From Bacillota bacterium (GTDB taxonomy: Bacteria > Bacillota > Clostridia > Peptostreptococcales > Anaerovoracaceae): a DNA stretch of 64,000 nucleotides. The notes below the pieces were generated by a model, which searched no databases, was not told the DNA's origin, and was given only the letters and a program-made list of their open reading frames with translations. Below are positions 15,574 through 24,240 of the stretch, in pieces. The translations under genes were made by a program, and so were the position numbers. The stretch is taken from positions 1 to 64,000 of the forward strand of contig JALEJU010000012.1 of the NCBI GenBank assembly GCA_022769485.1. Direction: 5' to 3'. Position 1 is the stretch's first letter. Each line of letters starts with the position of its first letter.

Positions 15574-18477
15574 TCAACCCTTTAGGTCAGATAGAATCAA
15601 TTTCAGTCCGTGCATATCCACAGGCTTAGCCATATGAGCATTCATGCCTGCATCCAGAGCTCTCTGCACATCCTCCTCAAAGGCATTGGCGGTCATAGCA
15701 ACAATGGGGATGGTTTCTGCATCCGGATGGCCGCAAGTGCGGATGCGGCGAGCTGCCTCATAACCTTCCATCACAGGCATCTGTATGTCCATAAGAATCA
15801 CATCAAACTCTCCCGGTTCAGAACACCGGAATCGATCCAGCGCCTCTTTCCCATTAGGCACCAGTTCACAGGTAATACCTTCCATTTCCAACAGTTCGGC
15901 TAAAATTTCCGAATTGAGCTCATTGTCTTCAGCGGCCAGCACATGCAAACCCTGGATGGAAACCTCCTTGATCTCAGAAGACATTTCCACCGGCTTCCCT
16001 TCATAATATTGAGCAACCACTCTCTCAAAACTTGATAAAAAGAAGGGTTTCGGAAGGAACATGTCCACACCTGCCTCTTTTGCTTCCTCCTCAATCTCAG
16101 AAAAATCGTAAGCAGTCAGCACCAGAATAGGTATATCCTGCCCTACCTTAGCCCGAATACGCCGAGCAGTCTCTACGCCGTCCATACCGGGCATCTTCCA
16201 ATCCAGTATAACAATATGGAACTCCTCCTGCCGTTCATGAGCCTGACAAACCAGATCTACCGCCTCGGCTCCGCTTGTGGCATACGAAACGTCAACGCCG
16301 ATATCCGACATCAATGTCCGGATATCCTTACAGATGTCCTCATCGTCGTCAGCTACTAACAGTCGCGTAATGCCGTAATGCTGCCAGAAGCTGTTCACAG
16401 ACTCTTCATCTGCCGTCTGGAACTCCAGATCCACAGTGAAGGTGCTGCCCCGACCGGGCTCGCTTTGGACGGTGATGGTGCCGCCCATCAGATCTACAAT
16501 GTTTTTCGTAATGGGCATACCCAGACCCGTCCCTCGTATTTCCTTTTTGCATTCAGTATCTTCCCTCGCAAATGGGTCGAAAATATTTTTGATAAAATCT
16601 CTGCTCATGCCATAACCGTTGTCAGCCACTGTAAAGCGTATACGAGCACGTTTACGGGTATTTAACTCCAACCCTTCCAGCGTCAGGCTGATCTTTCCTC
16701 CCTCCGGGGTATACTTAACAGAGTTGGACAGAAGATTCAGCAAAATCTGGTTCACGCGGGTTTTATCACCTAATATCTTTCCCGGCAGATTGCCGCGAGT
16801 ACGCAGCTCGATAGACTGACCTTTTGCCTTGGTCTGAGGCAGTACGATAGTATAGACTTCCTCTATGGTATCCGCCATATTAAATTCTGTGATATTCAGT
16901 AATGTCTGGCCGCTTTCAATCTTACTCATATCCAGAACATCATTAATAAGCCCCAGAAGATGCTGACTGGAAAATGAGATTTTCCGGGTGTACTCCCGCA
17001 CCTTCTCCGGATTGTCGACATCCCGGCTCAGGAGAGCGCAAAGACCCACGATGGCATTCATAGGAGTGCGAATATCGTGAGATATATTTGCCAGAAAATT
17101 GCTCTTGGCTTCGTTGGCGCTCTTGGCTACGGCCAAAGCGTTGTTTAAAGACTGGTTTATCTCCCTTGCACGGGTACGGTCAGAAAGAACCATTACATAC
17201 CGTTCCGTACCCTGTATTTCGGTGCGGAAAGCCAATATATGGAACCAACCGGACTCGCCGGTTTGTTGGTTGATGTACTCCTGTTCCCACTCCTGCCTCT
17301 GCCCCAACATAATTTCAGGCAGATGTTTCAAGGCGCTGCGGAAATCCTTTTCCTGAAACAGACGATGCTCCTCACTGATCTGAGCGCAGATATCTTCCTG
17401 GGATAATCCCAAAATCCTCTTCACATTGGGACTGATATAGGACACTTTGTAATCGTCCGCATCCAACATAATAAAGATATCGTCTACATTGTTGGACAGG
17501 GTGCTGAACAATTTTTCCCGGTACAGAATCTCCGTATCCTTTTCCACCAAACTCTGACGGTTTCTGCGAATAAGAAAGACGAACAGGAAAGCACTCAGAG
17601 CCAACGTAATACCGATGACCACCAGCATGGTAATTTTCTGAAGTTGATTCATGCTGGCATTTACCACGCCGGTAGGAACGACCCCCAACACCACCCAGTC
17701 CTGAAACGCTACCGGAGCATAGACCAAATAATAGGAATCCTCCGCCGTTTGAAAAATAGTGACGCCGGATTCGCGCTGCAAAAATTTGTGCCGCAGGTCT
17801 TCGATCTGTTGGGCACTCATTTCCGATTCACTTTCCAAATAAGCCAGAAAATTGAAAACACTGCGATCGGTGTCTCCTGCATTGTCGATAAGCACCCGGC
17901 CGTTGGAATAGATTACATAGCTGTCCGATTGTCCGCCAAAAGCGGAAATGTCCAATGAAGAAACTATATCGCTGTTGTTATAACTAACGGCCACAGCTTC
18001 ATATTCGAAGCCGCGGAAGGTTCCGTGAGCTGCGGGTACGGCGAATATTTTCAATTCAGAGCTGCCGGGAATGGCAGCGTCTGCCATCACGCATTCTTGT
18101 TCCAGTATCAGTTTGGGCAACTGTTCTTTCAGATTCAGGTATCCGTTATCGCCGTCTATCGTTTGGTAGTCGCCATTATGTGAGATAAAGTAAAAGTCAG
18201 TAAACCCCCACTGCTCTTGCCGCTCCTGAATGTAAGAAGCCACCTTGTCCTCATCCTTTATATCGCTCAGATAAGGAACCCACATCTGCACATTCTTCCA
18301 TTTCCTTGAAACCATATCATGAAACGCTCCGTTCACCTGAGTGTAGATTTCCATCAGATGATGGGAGCTCTCTTCATAAATTTTAGCTGAAGCAAACCTG
18401 AAATAAGATATGCTCGCCGCAAGAATCGCCACTAATAAGCAGGCCGCCAGAGCAGCGCTGAGCAAACGTTTTCGCAC
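15574..18477 (-). CDS. Hybrid sensor histidine kinase with two receiver domains, GTG start
   Basis: A 967-residue membrane kinase from the GTG at 18477, which follows AGGAGG at a 10-base gap; the longer ATG form starting at 18585 adds 36 non-conserved residues. A first transmembrane helix (about 5-28) and a second near 280-305 flank an extracellular dCache-like sensor. A PAS domain follows (about 330-450). HisKA has the phospho-acceptor motif NISHDIRTPMNAIVG, and HATPase has the NLLSNSVKYTPEGG and GTGLGMPITKNIVDLMGG boxes. Two receivers follow: VILDWKMPGMDG, then VILMDIQMPVMEG. There is no C-terminal Hpt domain; a separate Hpt protein is encoded just upstream. The two downstream lipoproteins probably feed it ligand information. 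No DNA-binding output is encoded here. Confidence 0.93.
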   Translation of the reverse strand: MRKRLLSAALAACLLVAILAASISYFRFASAKIYEESSHHLMEIYTQVNGAFHDMVSRKWKNVQMWVPYLSDIKDEDKVASYIQERQEQWGFTDFYFISHNGDYQTIDGDNGYLNLKEQLPKLILEQECVMADAAIPGSSELKIFAVPAAHGTFRGFEYEAVAVSYNNSDIVSSLDISAFGGQSDSYVIYSNGRVLIDNAGDTDRSVFNFLAYLESESEMSAQQIEDLRHKFLQRESGVTIFQTAEDSYYLVYAPVAFQDWVVLGVVPTGVVNASMNQLQKITMLVVIGITLALSAFLFVFLIRRNRQSLVEKDTEILYREKLFSTLSNNVDDIFIMLDADDYKVSYISPNVKRILGLSQEDICAQISEEHRLFQEKDFRSALKHLPEIMLGQRQEWEQEYINQQTGESGWFHILAFRTEIQGTERYVMVLSDRTRAREINQSLNNALAVAKSANEAKSNFLANISHDIRTPMNAIVGLCALLSRDVDNPEKVREYTRKISFSSQHLLGLINDVLDMSKIESGQTLLNITEFNMADTIEEVYTIVLPQTKAKGQSIELRTRGNLPGKILGDKTRVNQILLNLLSNSVKYTPEGGKISLTLEGLELNTRKRARIRFTVADNGYGMSRDFIKNIFDPFAREDTECKKEIRGTGLGMPITKNIVDLMGGTITVQSEPGRGSTFTVDLEFQTADEESVNSFWQHYGITRLLVADDDEDICKDIRTLMSDIGVDVSYATSGAEAVDLVCQAHERQEEFHIVILDWKMPGMDGVETARRIRAKVGQDIPILVLTAYDFSEIEEEAKEAGVDMFLPKPFFLSSFERVVAQYYEGKPVEMSSEIKEVSIQGLHVLAAEDNELNSEILAELLEMEGITCELVPNGKEALDRFRCSEPGEFDVILMDIQMPVMEGYEAARRIRTCGHPDAETIPIVAMTANAFEEDVQRALDAGMNAHMAKPVDMHGLKLILSDLKG

Positions 18478-18591
18478 AGTGACAAAACCTCCTGTCCGTA
18501 ATTGCAATCCTTTTGCTTGTAGATGCGAACCCACTCCGCGGGATCGCTGGCACAAAAAGCGAAGGCTCGCTGATCCTGCCGTCAAGCGCCT

Positions 18592-18636
18592 CCATTTGCA
18601 TCAAAAAACACCTCTGATTTCAGAGGAATATTTATC
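18592..18636 (-). repeat. Repeated leader element, copy A (before the hybrid kinase)
   Basis: 45 bases about four-fifths identical by eye to 19228-19272. On the minus strand: a hairpin CCTCTG-AAAT-CAGAGG, then TG, a T-run, and GATGCAAATGG. It lies about 115 bases upstream of the kinase GTG. Confidence 0.6.
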
Positions 18637-18726
18637 AATTTTGTATTATGCTGTACCCCTTTTCAAAACTGCACCGTAGAAAAACCATGCTGTTTGCTGC
18701 ACAAAAATCAAGGTGTATATACAGAT

Positions 18727-19131
18727 TTAAACCTTATGTCCGAATGACAGATCGGCTTCCGACGGAAGCTCTGACGTCAAATATCTGCAAATCACTGCTG
18801 TCGTCTCTTCATAGTCCCGCCTGACGTTTTCAAAAACAGCCGCCGCACTTTCCGGAATTTCTTCTCCGTCAGCCCGCAGGGCTTCCGTCAGCTTTTCCGA
18901 GGAGATCATCAGCTTCCCAAACCCAAGATTCTGGCATACGCCCTTCAGCGTGTGGGCAGCACGAAAAGCCCCTCTGCGGTTCCCTGACTGAATTTCTCCG
19001 CACAAATTTTCAAAGCTTTTGTCCTGCAGAAATTTAGATATGAATTTTTTAATAAGTGTAAGCGCAGATAATCTTTTCACAACTTCCGAATAATCTCCGC
19101 CCAGCTGTTGATAACATTCTTCAATTGTCAT
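18727..19131 (-). CDS. Histidine phosphotransfer (Hpt) protein
   Basis: A 134-residue stand-alone Hpt protein that would relay phosphate from the receiver domains of the hybrid kinase encoded next. The phospho-acceptor histidine is in AAHTLKGVCQNLG, inside an all-helical bundle. The start at 19131 (MTIEECYQQ) follows GGGAG and matches the usual N-terminus of such proteins; an in-frame ATG at 19236, also with a ribosome-site-like AGAGGTG, would add 35 residues of unlikely sequence. It is the first gene of the operon from the promoter at 19330-19358. The final receiver or output partner must be encoded elsewhere, or be the kinase's own second receiver. Confidence 0.88.
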   Translation of the reverse strand: MTIEECYQQLGGDYSEVVKRLSALTLIKKFISKFLQDKSFENLCGEIQSGNRRGAFRAAHTLKGVCQNLGFGKLMISSEKLTEALRADGEEIPESAAAVFENVRRDYEETTAVICRYLTSELPSEADLSFGHKV

Positions 19132-19227
19132 TGTAATTTCTCCCGTCAATGTTATACTTTCAGCGTTTTTCTCTTTCGGCATATGCTGCTGTAAATGCAC
19201 AATGCAATGGCTGCTGCAAAATTCCCG

Positions 19228-19272
19228 CCATTGCATCGAAAAGCACCTCTGCGATCAGAAGCAATATCGATC
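19228..19272 (-). repeat. Repeated leader element, copy B (before hpt)
   Basis: Partner of 18592-18636. Minus strand: hairpin CTTCTG-ATCG-CAGAGG (one G-T pair replacing G-C), then TGCTTTTCGATGCAATGG. It lies in the untranslated leader about 100 bases before the Hpt start. Confidence 0.6.
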
Positions 19273-19329
19273 GCTTTTAATTTCTCTGATAGCAGCATAC
19301 AACCTGAAAGTATACTTCTCTTGGCTTTA

Positions 19330-19358
19330 ATTATGCTACAATTCTCTCCAGGCTTCAA
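19330..19358 (-). promoter_or_regulatory. Promoter of the Hpt-kinase-lipoprotein operon
   Basis: TTGAAG, 17-base spacer, CATAAT on the minus strand, giving a leader of about 190 bases before hpt. Confidence 0.6.
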
Positions 19359-19585
19359 TATTTTTTCAGTAAATTCATTCTTTTTCTTAATTTTAATCGC
19401 ATTTTATATCATAATTTTCCCTCAAATATTCCGGCAATACCTTTCGACACTTAATTAAGCCGTTTTATCTCGTTGCCTATAATATTATCCCTATTCAAGT
19501 TATTGATTACCGAAGCCTGACTAACCAATTTCGCGGTAACATTAACCATTGGATATTGTTTCAAGGAAACCGGTATATTGCAACG

Positions 19586-19640
19586 AAAAAGGAGCCGTCG
19601 CTCCAGCCGACCTATTCAGACAGCTGTGCAGCAGCTCCTT
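19586..19640 (-). terminator. lysS terminator
   Basis: AAGGAGC and GCTCCTT arms enclose two smaller hairpins; the minus strand continues TTTTTCG. It is about 70 bases after the lysS stop. Confidence 0.75.
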
Positions 19641-19709
19641 AAAAGCGCTCTATATCGGATCAAAGTCCTTTGAACGAAGGATACCTCAAGTCCCTCGATT
19701 TTACGCCGT

Positions 19710-21242
19710 TTATTTATCCAGCGGTTTCATCGTGGGGAACAGGATGATATCCCGAATGCTGGGAGAATCGGTTACCAGCATAATTACCCGGTCAATGCCT
19801 ACGCCGAGGCCGCCGGTAGGAGGCATACCCACCTCCAAAGCATTGACGAAATCCTCATCCATGGGATGCGCTTCCTCGTCGGTTCCGGCATCCAGCTGTG
19901 CCTGCTGCTCCTTGAACCGGTTATACTGATCGATAGGATCGTTTAACTCGGAGAATGCGTTCGCAATTTCCCATCCATTGATATAGGCTTCGAATCTTCT
20001 TGTGATTCTTGGATCTTCCGGATCCCTCTTTGCCAGAGGAGAAATTTCAACAGGATGCCCGATTACAAAAGTCGGAACATCCAGATACCCGGGAACATCT
20101 TCACAGTATTCCTCAAACATTTCCGCAATGATCTTTCCTCTGGTCATTGCGTTTACTTCTTCCTCGTCCATGCCGTAAGCGATGGCCGCGCCGCGGGCTT
20201 CTTCATCAGTATTCAAAACAGAGAAATCAATGCCGGTGATTTCCTTTACCGCGTCTGCCATATTCAATCTTCTCCAAGGCGGAGTCAAATCAAACGTCTT
20301 GCCCTGGTAAGTAATTACCATGCTGCCGGTGGATTTCAAAGCCGCTTTAGAAACGATCTGCTCTGTCAGTTCCATCACGCTTTCCATATTGCCGTACGCC
20401 ATATAGCATTCCATGGATGTGAATTCGGGGTTGTGATTTCTGTCCATCCCCTCATTCCGGAACATCTTTCCCATTTCATACACTCTGTCCAGACCGCCTA
20501 CAATCAAACGCTTCAGGAACAGTTCGTTGGAAATACGCAGCTTCATATCCAAATTCAGGGTGTTGTGATGCGTATTGAACGGTCTGGCGTTAGCACCGCC
20601 TGCAATGGTGGTCAGAATCGGAGTATCGACTTCCAGAAAACCGTAGTCCTCTTCCAAAACCCGCTTAATTTCGTGGATAATTTCCGATCTTTTACGGAAC
20701 GTATTCCGCACATCAGGGTTTACAATCAAATCCACATATCTTTGGCGATATCTCTGATCCTGATCCTTTAACCCGTGCCACTTGTCGGGCAGGGGCTGCA
20801 AGGATTTGCTCAAAAGAACCAGCTTTTCCACTCTTACGGAAATCTCACCGTGACGGGTTTTAAAAATCTCACCCTGTACGCCTACAATGTCACCCAAATC
20901 GTAAGTCAGGAAAATTTCATACTCTTCCGGCGTAATGGCGTCCTGACGAACATAGCACTGAATTCGTCCCTGCTTATCCTGAATATCGATAAAAGAAGCC
21001 TTCCCCATCTGACGTTTGGCCATAATACGGCCTGCCATGGAGACGGCTTTCCCTTCCATAGCTTCAAAGTTTTCTTTCACGTCCTCACTGTGCGCCGTCA
21101 CATCCCAGGTTTCAACCAGAAAAGGATTTCTGCCCATCTCCTGGAGCTTTGCCAATTTATCCCGACGGATTTTTCTCTGTTCACTCAGATCCAGTTCCTG
21201 TTCTACTTCGGGATTTGCCATTGTCTTTTCTTCCGTAGCCAT
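19710..21242 (-). CDS. lysS: Lysyl-tRNA synthetase, class II
   Basis: A 510-residue class IIb enzyme charging tRNA-Lys. The N-terminal OB fold (about 60-160, motif AGRIMAKRQMGKASFIDI) binds the anticodon. Catalytic landmarks are motif 2 FRNEGMDRNHNPEFTSME and motif 3 GLGVGIDRVIML near the C-terminus. Length is normal. It lies 78 bases downstream of greA and probably shares its promoter; the pair precedes a terminator. In B. subtilis lysS also follows a dus gene, and here dusB is the gene before greA. Confidence 0.98.
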   Translation of the reverse strand: MATEEKTMANPEVEQELDLSEQRKIRRDKLAKLQEMGRNPFLVETWDVTAHSEDVKENFEAMEGKAVSMAGRIMAKRQMGKASFIDIQDKQGRIQCYVRQDAITPEEYEIFLTYDLGDIVGVQGEIFKTRHGEISVRVEKLVLLSKSLQPLPDKWHGLKDQDQRYRQRYVDLIVNPDVRNTFRKRSEIIHEIKRVLEEDYGFLEVDTPILTTIAGGANARPFNTHHNTLNLDMKLRISNELFLKRLIVGGLDRVYEMGKMFRNEGMDRNHNPEFTSMECYMAYGNMESVMELTEQIVSKAALKSTGSMVITYQGKTFDLTPPWRRLNMADAVKEITGIDFSVLNTDEEARGAAIAYGMDEEEVNAMTRGKIIAEMFEEYCEDVPGYLDVPTFVIGHPVEISPLAKRDPEDPRITRRFEAYINGWEIANAFSELNDPIDQYNRFKEQQAQLDAGTDEEAHPMDEDFVNALEVGMPPTGGLGVGIDRVIMLVTDSPSIRDIILFPTMKPLDK

Positions 21243-21320
21243 AATTTCCTCCGTTCTTTTCTCCGGTGCTGCTTCTATTCCTCATCATTCCGCGGTCAAG
21301 CCGCCTCTTCTGTTCCGATT

Positions 21321-21794
21321 TTATTTCCCGATCTGAAGAATCTCATAATGCAGAATTCCGTCGGGAACCTCAATCTCTACAACGTCGCCGACCATATGGC
21401 CTAAAAGCTGTTTCCCCACCTGAGACTCGTTGGAGATCCGCCCTTCAAAAGGATCAGCTTCCGTAGAGCCGACGATTTCATATTCAAATGTATCTCCGCA
21501 GTCCGCATCCTTTAATTTTACCCGAACACCGACCTGCACCCGATCGTGATCCACTGTATCGTGGTCAATAATCTGCACATTGCGAAGCATCTGTTCTACA
21601 AGAGCAATTCGCTCTTCCAATTCAGCCTGCTCGTTTTTTGCGGAATCATATTCTGCGTTTTCGGAAAGGTCACCGTAAGAAATCGCTTCTTTCAGCCGCT
21701 CCGCTACTTCCTTTCTCCGTACCGATACAAGCTCTTCATGCTCCGCTACTAATTTATCATACCCCTCTTTTGTCAGAATCGTCGCTTCTGCCAT
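21321..21794 (-). CDS. greA: Transcription elongation factor GreA
   Basis: A 157-residue factor that rescues backtracked RNA polymerase by stimulating transcript cleavage. The N-terminal antiparallel coiled coil (about 1-75) carries the acidic tip DLSENAEYDSAK. The C-terminal FKBP-like domain holds the GREA signature (VGKQLLGHMVGDVVEIEVP). It starts after AAAGGAG and is driven by a strong promoter overlapping the dusB 3' end, so it heads the greA-lysS transcript. Confidence 0.98.
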   Translation of the reverse strand: MAEATILTKEGYDKLVAEHEELVSVRRKEVAERLKEAISYGDLSENAEYDSAKNEQAELEERIALVEQMLRNVQIIDHDTVDHDRVQVGVRVKLKDADCGDTFEYEIVGSTEADPFEGRISNESQVGKQLLGHMVGDVVEIEVPDGILHYEILQIGK

Positions 21795-21891
21795 TTTTCA
21801 ATTCTCCTTTACCCTCTTTCCTGTCAGGGAAATTTAATGCAGTACATTTAAGGGGATTCTTCCCGAACAAAATGACTGCCCTATTCGAACT

Positions 21892-21921
21892 ATTATACTC
21901 TAAGAAGCCATGTTAAGTCAA
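21892..21921 (-). promoter_or_regulatory. greA-lysS promoter
   Basis: TTGACT, 18-base spacer, TATAAT on the minus strand, ending 5 bases short of the dusB stop codon. Confidence 0.8.
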
Positions 21922-21925
21922 GAAA

Positions 21926-22960
21926 TCACTCACCGCCGGATCTTATCATTTCCTCCAGCAAATTCAGCACATCTTCCGCCCGGGTCATGGCATTCACCCT
22001 CCGGCGAATTTCCGCTGCCCCGTGAATTCCTTTCACATACCAGCCCACATGCTTGCGCATCTCCCGAATTCCCCGGTTTTCTCCCTTTTCCTTTACAACG
22101 AAATCTATGTGCCGTCGAATCATCTCCAACCGCTCCCCGGCCGTGGCTCCCGCTTCGCCGGCAGGGCTGTGCGCCTCCCGGCGCCAAGCCTCTGAAAACT
22201 CCCGAAAGATCCAGGGATTCCCTAAAGCCCCTCGAGCCGCCATAACAAAATCGCATCCGGTTTCCCGCAGCATCCGTGCGGCATCCGCTCCCGAAAACAC
22301 ATCTCCGCTGCCGATTACGGGAATATCCAGCGCCTCCTTTACCCGAGCGATGACCTCCCAATCGGCCTTTCCTTCGTAATACTGCTCCCGGGTTCGCCCG
22401 TGCACAGCAACCGCAGACGCCCCTGCCTCCTGCATCCGCAAAGCAAATTCCACCGCATTGCAGCTATCTTTATCCCATCCCATACGGCACTTAACCGTAA
22501 CCGGCTTCGGCAGGCGGCCCGCCCGCTCCGCGGCCGCAGCCTCTGCGGCCGCCATAGAAGCAACAATCTCTGCCGCCAGCTTCGGCTGCCTCATCAGCGC
22601 TGCGCCCTCTCCGTTCTTTACCACCTTCGGAACCGGGCACCCCATATTGATATCCAAAATGCAGTTTTCCCTGGAGCTCAGCGCTTCCGCCGCCCACGCC
22701 ATAATCTCCGGTTCCGAACCGAACAGCTGATAGGCGATGGGCTTTTCCGTTTGCCGAAACGCCAGAAGTTCGTCGGTATTCTTGTCTCTGTAATACAGTC
22801 CCTTGGCGCTGACCATCTCGGAATAGACCATAGCTGCCCCCTGCTCTCTGCAGAGCTGCCGAAAAGCGCTGTCAGTGATCCCCGCCAGCGGCGCCAACAA
22901 AAACGGATGCCCTAATTCTACATTTCCGATCCGACACATCCTTTTCTTCATATCCTGCAT
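21926..22960 (-). CDS. dusB: tRNA-dihydrouridine synthase (DusB type)
   Basis: A 344-residue FMN enzyme reducing uridines in tRNA to dihydrouridine. A TIM barrel (about 10-250) starts with the FMN-binding motif LLAPLAGITDSAFR. It has the catalytic-cysteine segment NMGCPVPKV and the VHGRTREQ motif. A helical tRNA-binding domain follows (about 255-344). The start at 22960 has AAGGAG and gives a normal N-terminus; an upstream ATG at 22981 lacks one. The gene is G+C-rich relative to its neighbours. It sits between the pucR-type gene, which has its own terminator, and greA. Confidence 0.95.
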   Translation of the reverse strand: MQDMKKRMCRIGNVELGHPFLLAPLAGITDSAFRQLCREQGAAMVYSEMVSAKGLYYRDKNTDELLAFRQTEKPIAYQLFGSEPEIMAWAAEALSSRENCILDINMGCPVPKVVKNGEGAALMRQPKLAAEIVASMAAAEAAAAERAGRLPKPVTVKCRMGWDKDSCNAVEFALRMQEAGASAVAVHGRTREQYYEGKADWEVIARVKEALDIPVIGSGDVFSGADAARMLRETGCDFVMAARGALGNPWIFREFSEAWRREAHSPAGEAGATAGERLEMIRRHIDFVVKEKGENRGIREMRKHVGWYVKGIHGAAEIRRRVNAMTRAEDVLNLLEEMIRSGGE

Positions 22961-23058
22961 GGCTTCTCCTTGAAAATCCATATCTTCCGCCTCAAAAATC
23001 CGCTTTGCCTGCGGCTTGATTCCATACCTGCAAAACAGCCTTGAATGCTGATGAAGCC

Positions 23059-23088
23059 GAAAAAAACACGGACTTAAAAAGCCCGCGT
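23059..23088 (-). terminator. Terminator overlapping the pucR-type stop codon
   Basis: Minus strand ACGCGGGC pairs with GTCCGTGT around TTTTTAA (two G-T pairs), followed by six T residues. The TAA stop codon lies within the loop. Confidence 0.7.
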
Positions 23089-24240
23089 AATTTTTTCGAT
23101 CCGCTCCATAGCCAAGGCCATGACCAAGCCCGGAATCACAGTGGCTTTCATAATATCCACCCCTAAAATTTCCCGAATTCGTTTTAAACGATACTGAATG
23201 GTATTCGTATGCAAATCCATCAAGCTGGCGGTCTTTGATGTATTCATACCTGCGTCCAGCATGAAAATTGCCAGCGTTTCCAAAAGCTGCCGCCCCTTCC
23301 CTTCGTTCATATTGAGAAAAGGATCCAGCAGATTCATATAGTTCTTTTTTACCGTGCCGCCTTTCATGGCAATATTTACGCAGTTTCCCACCAGCGCCAG
23401 TTCATATTTCGTAAAAATTTTCTGTCTGGGGAAAATGGAATGAATGAAAGGCCAGGCTTCATTAATCATCTGAAATGCGTCCGCCGCGCCTTCTACATTG
23501 CGAACCTGATTGGCATAAAAAACCATATCCGGCTCTAAGGATTCCAAACGACCGCGCGCTTCCAGCAGCCAACCTTCCTCCTCACCTTTCGTAGATACGC
23601 GACCCATAACTACGCCGCAGATTTCATCGTCTTCCGCGATTTTCAGAATCCGGCAGCCGATTTCCTTTTCCAAAGAAGAAATCGTTTTAAACCCTTCCTC
23701 TTTTCCCACGCCGGTAATGATAAAGACGCTGTCTATTTCTTCTGTAAAGTTGCCTTCCTCCCGCAGAATATAAGCAAGGCTTTTATTGCCCCGGCGCATG
23801 GCTCGGATAAATTCCGCGGTCACATCCCGCACAGGACTGTAATTCCACATACCCATAGCCAGCTCGATGATTTCCGCCAGCTTTTTGATTTCCGAAGAAG
23901 TATAGCTGTCATCGTTATCCACCAGAAACATATAATACTTTTCGCCATTGATGCGTACCGTTCCCCAGTAAGTGCGAACGCCGTCCACCATGATGGATAC
24001 ATTGCCCTGATCCGGCCCGATTCCTCCCTCGATCCGCAGGCGCACAGCCTCTTCAATGCTGGTTCGGTGGAGGGTCTCCACCGTAAATACCTGGTTGAAA
24101 TCCTCTGTCAGCAGCACAATCTGAAAATTATTGTTGACAGCAGCTTCCCGGGCTGCCGCCTGAAAGCTGCTGTGCTTTTCAAAATTCAACAAATGGTAAA
24201 TTGTATTATTGATCAAATCGTTGGAAAACGTACCGCTCAT
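23074..24240 (-). CDS. PucR/CdaR-family transcriptional regulator
   Basis: A 388-residue protein ending in a PucR-type helix-turn-helix (about 325-385, landmarks NTSKTASLMDLHTNTIQYRL and KRIREILGVDI). The preceding region (about 1-300) is GAF-like/CdaR-like with no DNA-binding features. Family members respond to purine breakdown products, diacids or amino acids; the effector here is unknown. The start codon directly abuts the ftsH stop codon, so it is translated from the ftsH transcript. That fixed pairing suggests co-expression with the protease, but no functional link is visible. A terminator overlaps its own stop codon. Confidence 0.88.
   Translation of the reverse strand: MSGTFSNDLINNTIYHLLNFEKHSSFQAAAREAAVNNNFQIVLLTEDFNQVFTVETLHRTSIEEAVRLRIEGGIGPDQGNVSIMVDGVRTYWGTVRINGEKYYMFLVDNDDSYTSSEIKKLAEIIELAMGMWNYSPVRDVTAEFIRAMRRGNKSLAYILREEGNFTEEIDSVFIITGVGKEEGFKTISSLEKEIGCRILKIAEDDEICGVVMGRVSTKGEEEGWLLEARGRLESLEPDMVFYANQVRNVEGAADAFQMINEAWPFIHSIFPRQKIFTKYELALVGNCVNIAMKGGTVKKNYMNLLDPFLNMNEGKGRQLLETLAIFMLDAGMNTSKTASLMDLHTNTIQYRLKRIREILGVDIMKATVIPGLVMALAMERIEKITRAF

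Larger units (their letters stand above)
19132..19709. other. Long intergenic region between hpt and lysS
   Basis: 578 bases. It contains the repeated leader element copy B (19228-19272), the promoter of the Hpt-kinase operon (19330-19358) and the lysS terminator (19586-19640). The stretch 19360-19580 is A+T-rich and I see no gene in it. Confidence 0.6.

Noticed and set aside
18383..18604. A 73-codon leader ORF overlapping the hybrid kinase start
   Set aside because: It has a ribosome-site-like AGAGGTG but runs out of frame into the kinase and has no conserved character; noted only as part of the repeated element.
18592..19272. Repeated leader element as a cyclic di-GMP or other known riboswitch
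   Set aside because: The conserved core sequences of the GEMM classes are not present; kept only as an unexplained repeat.
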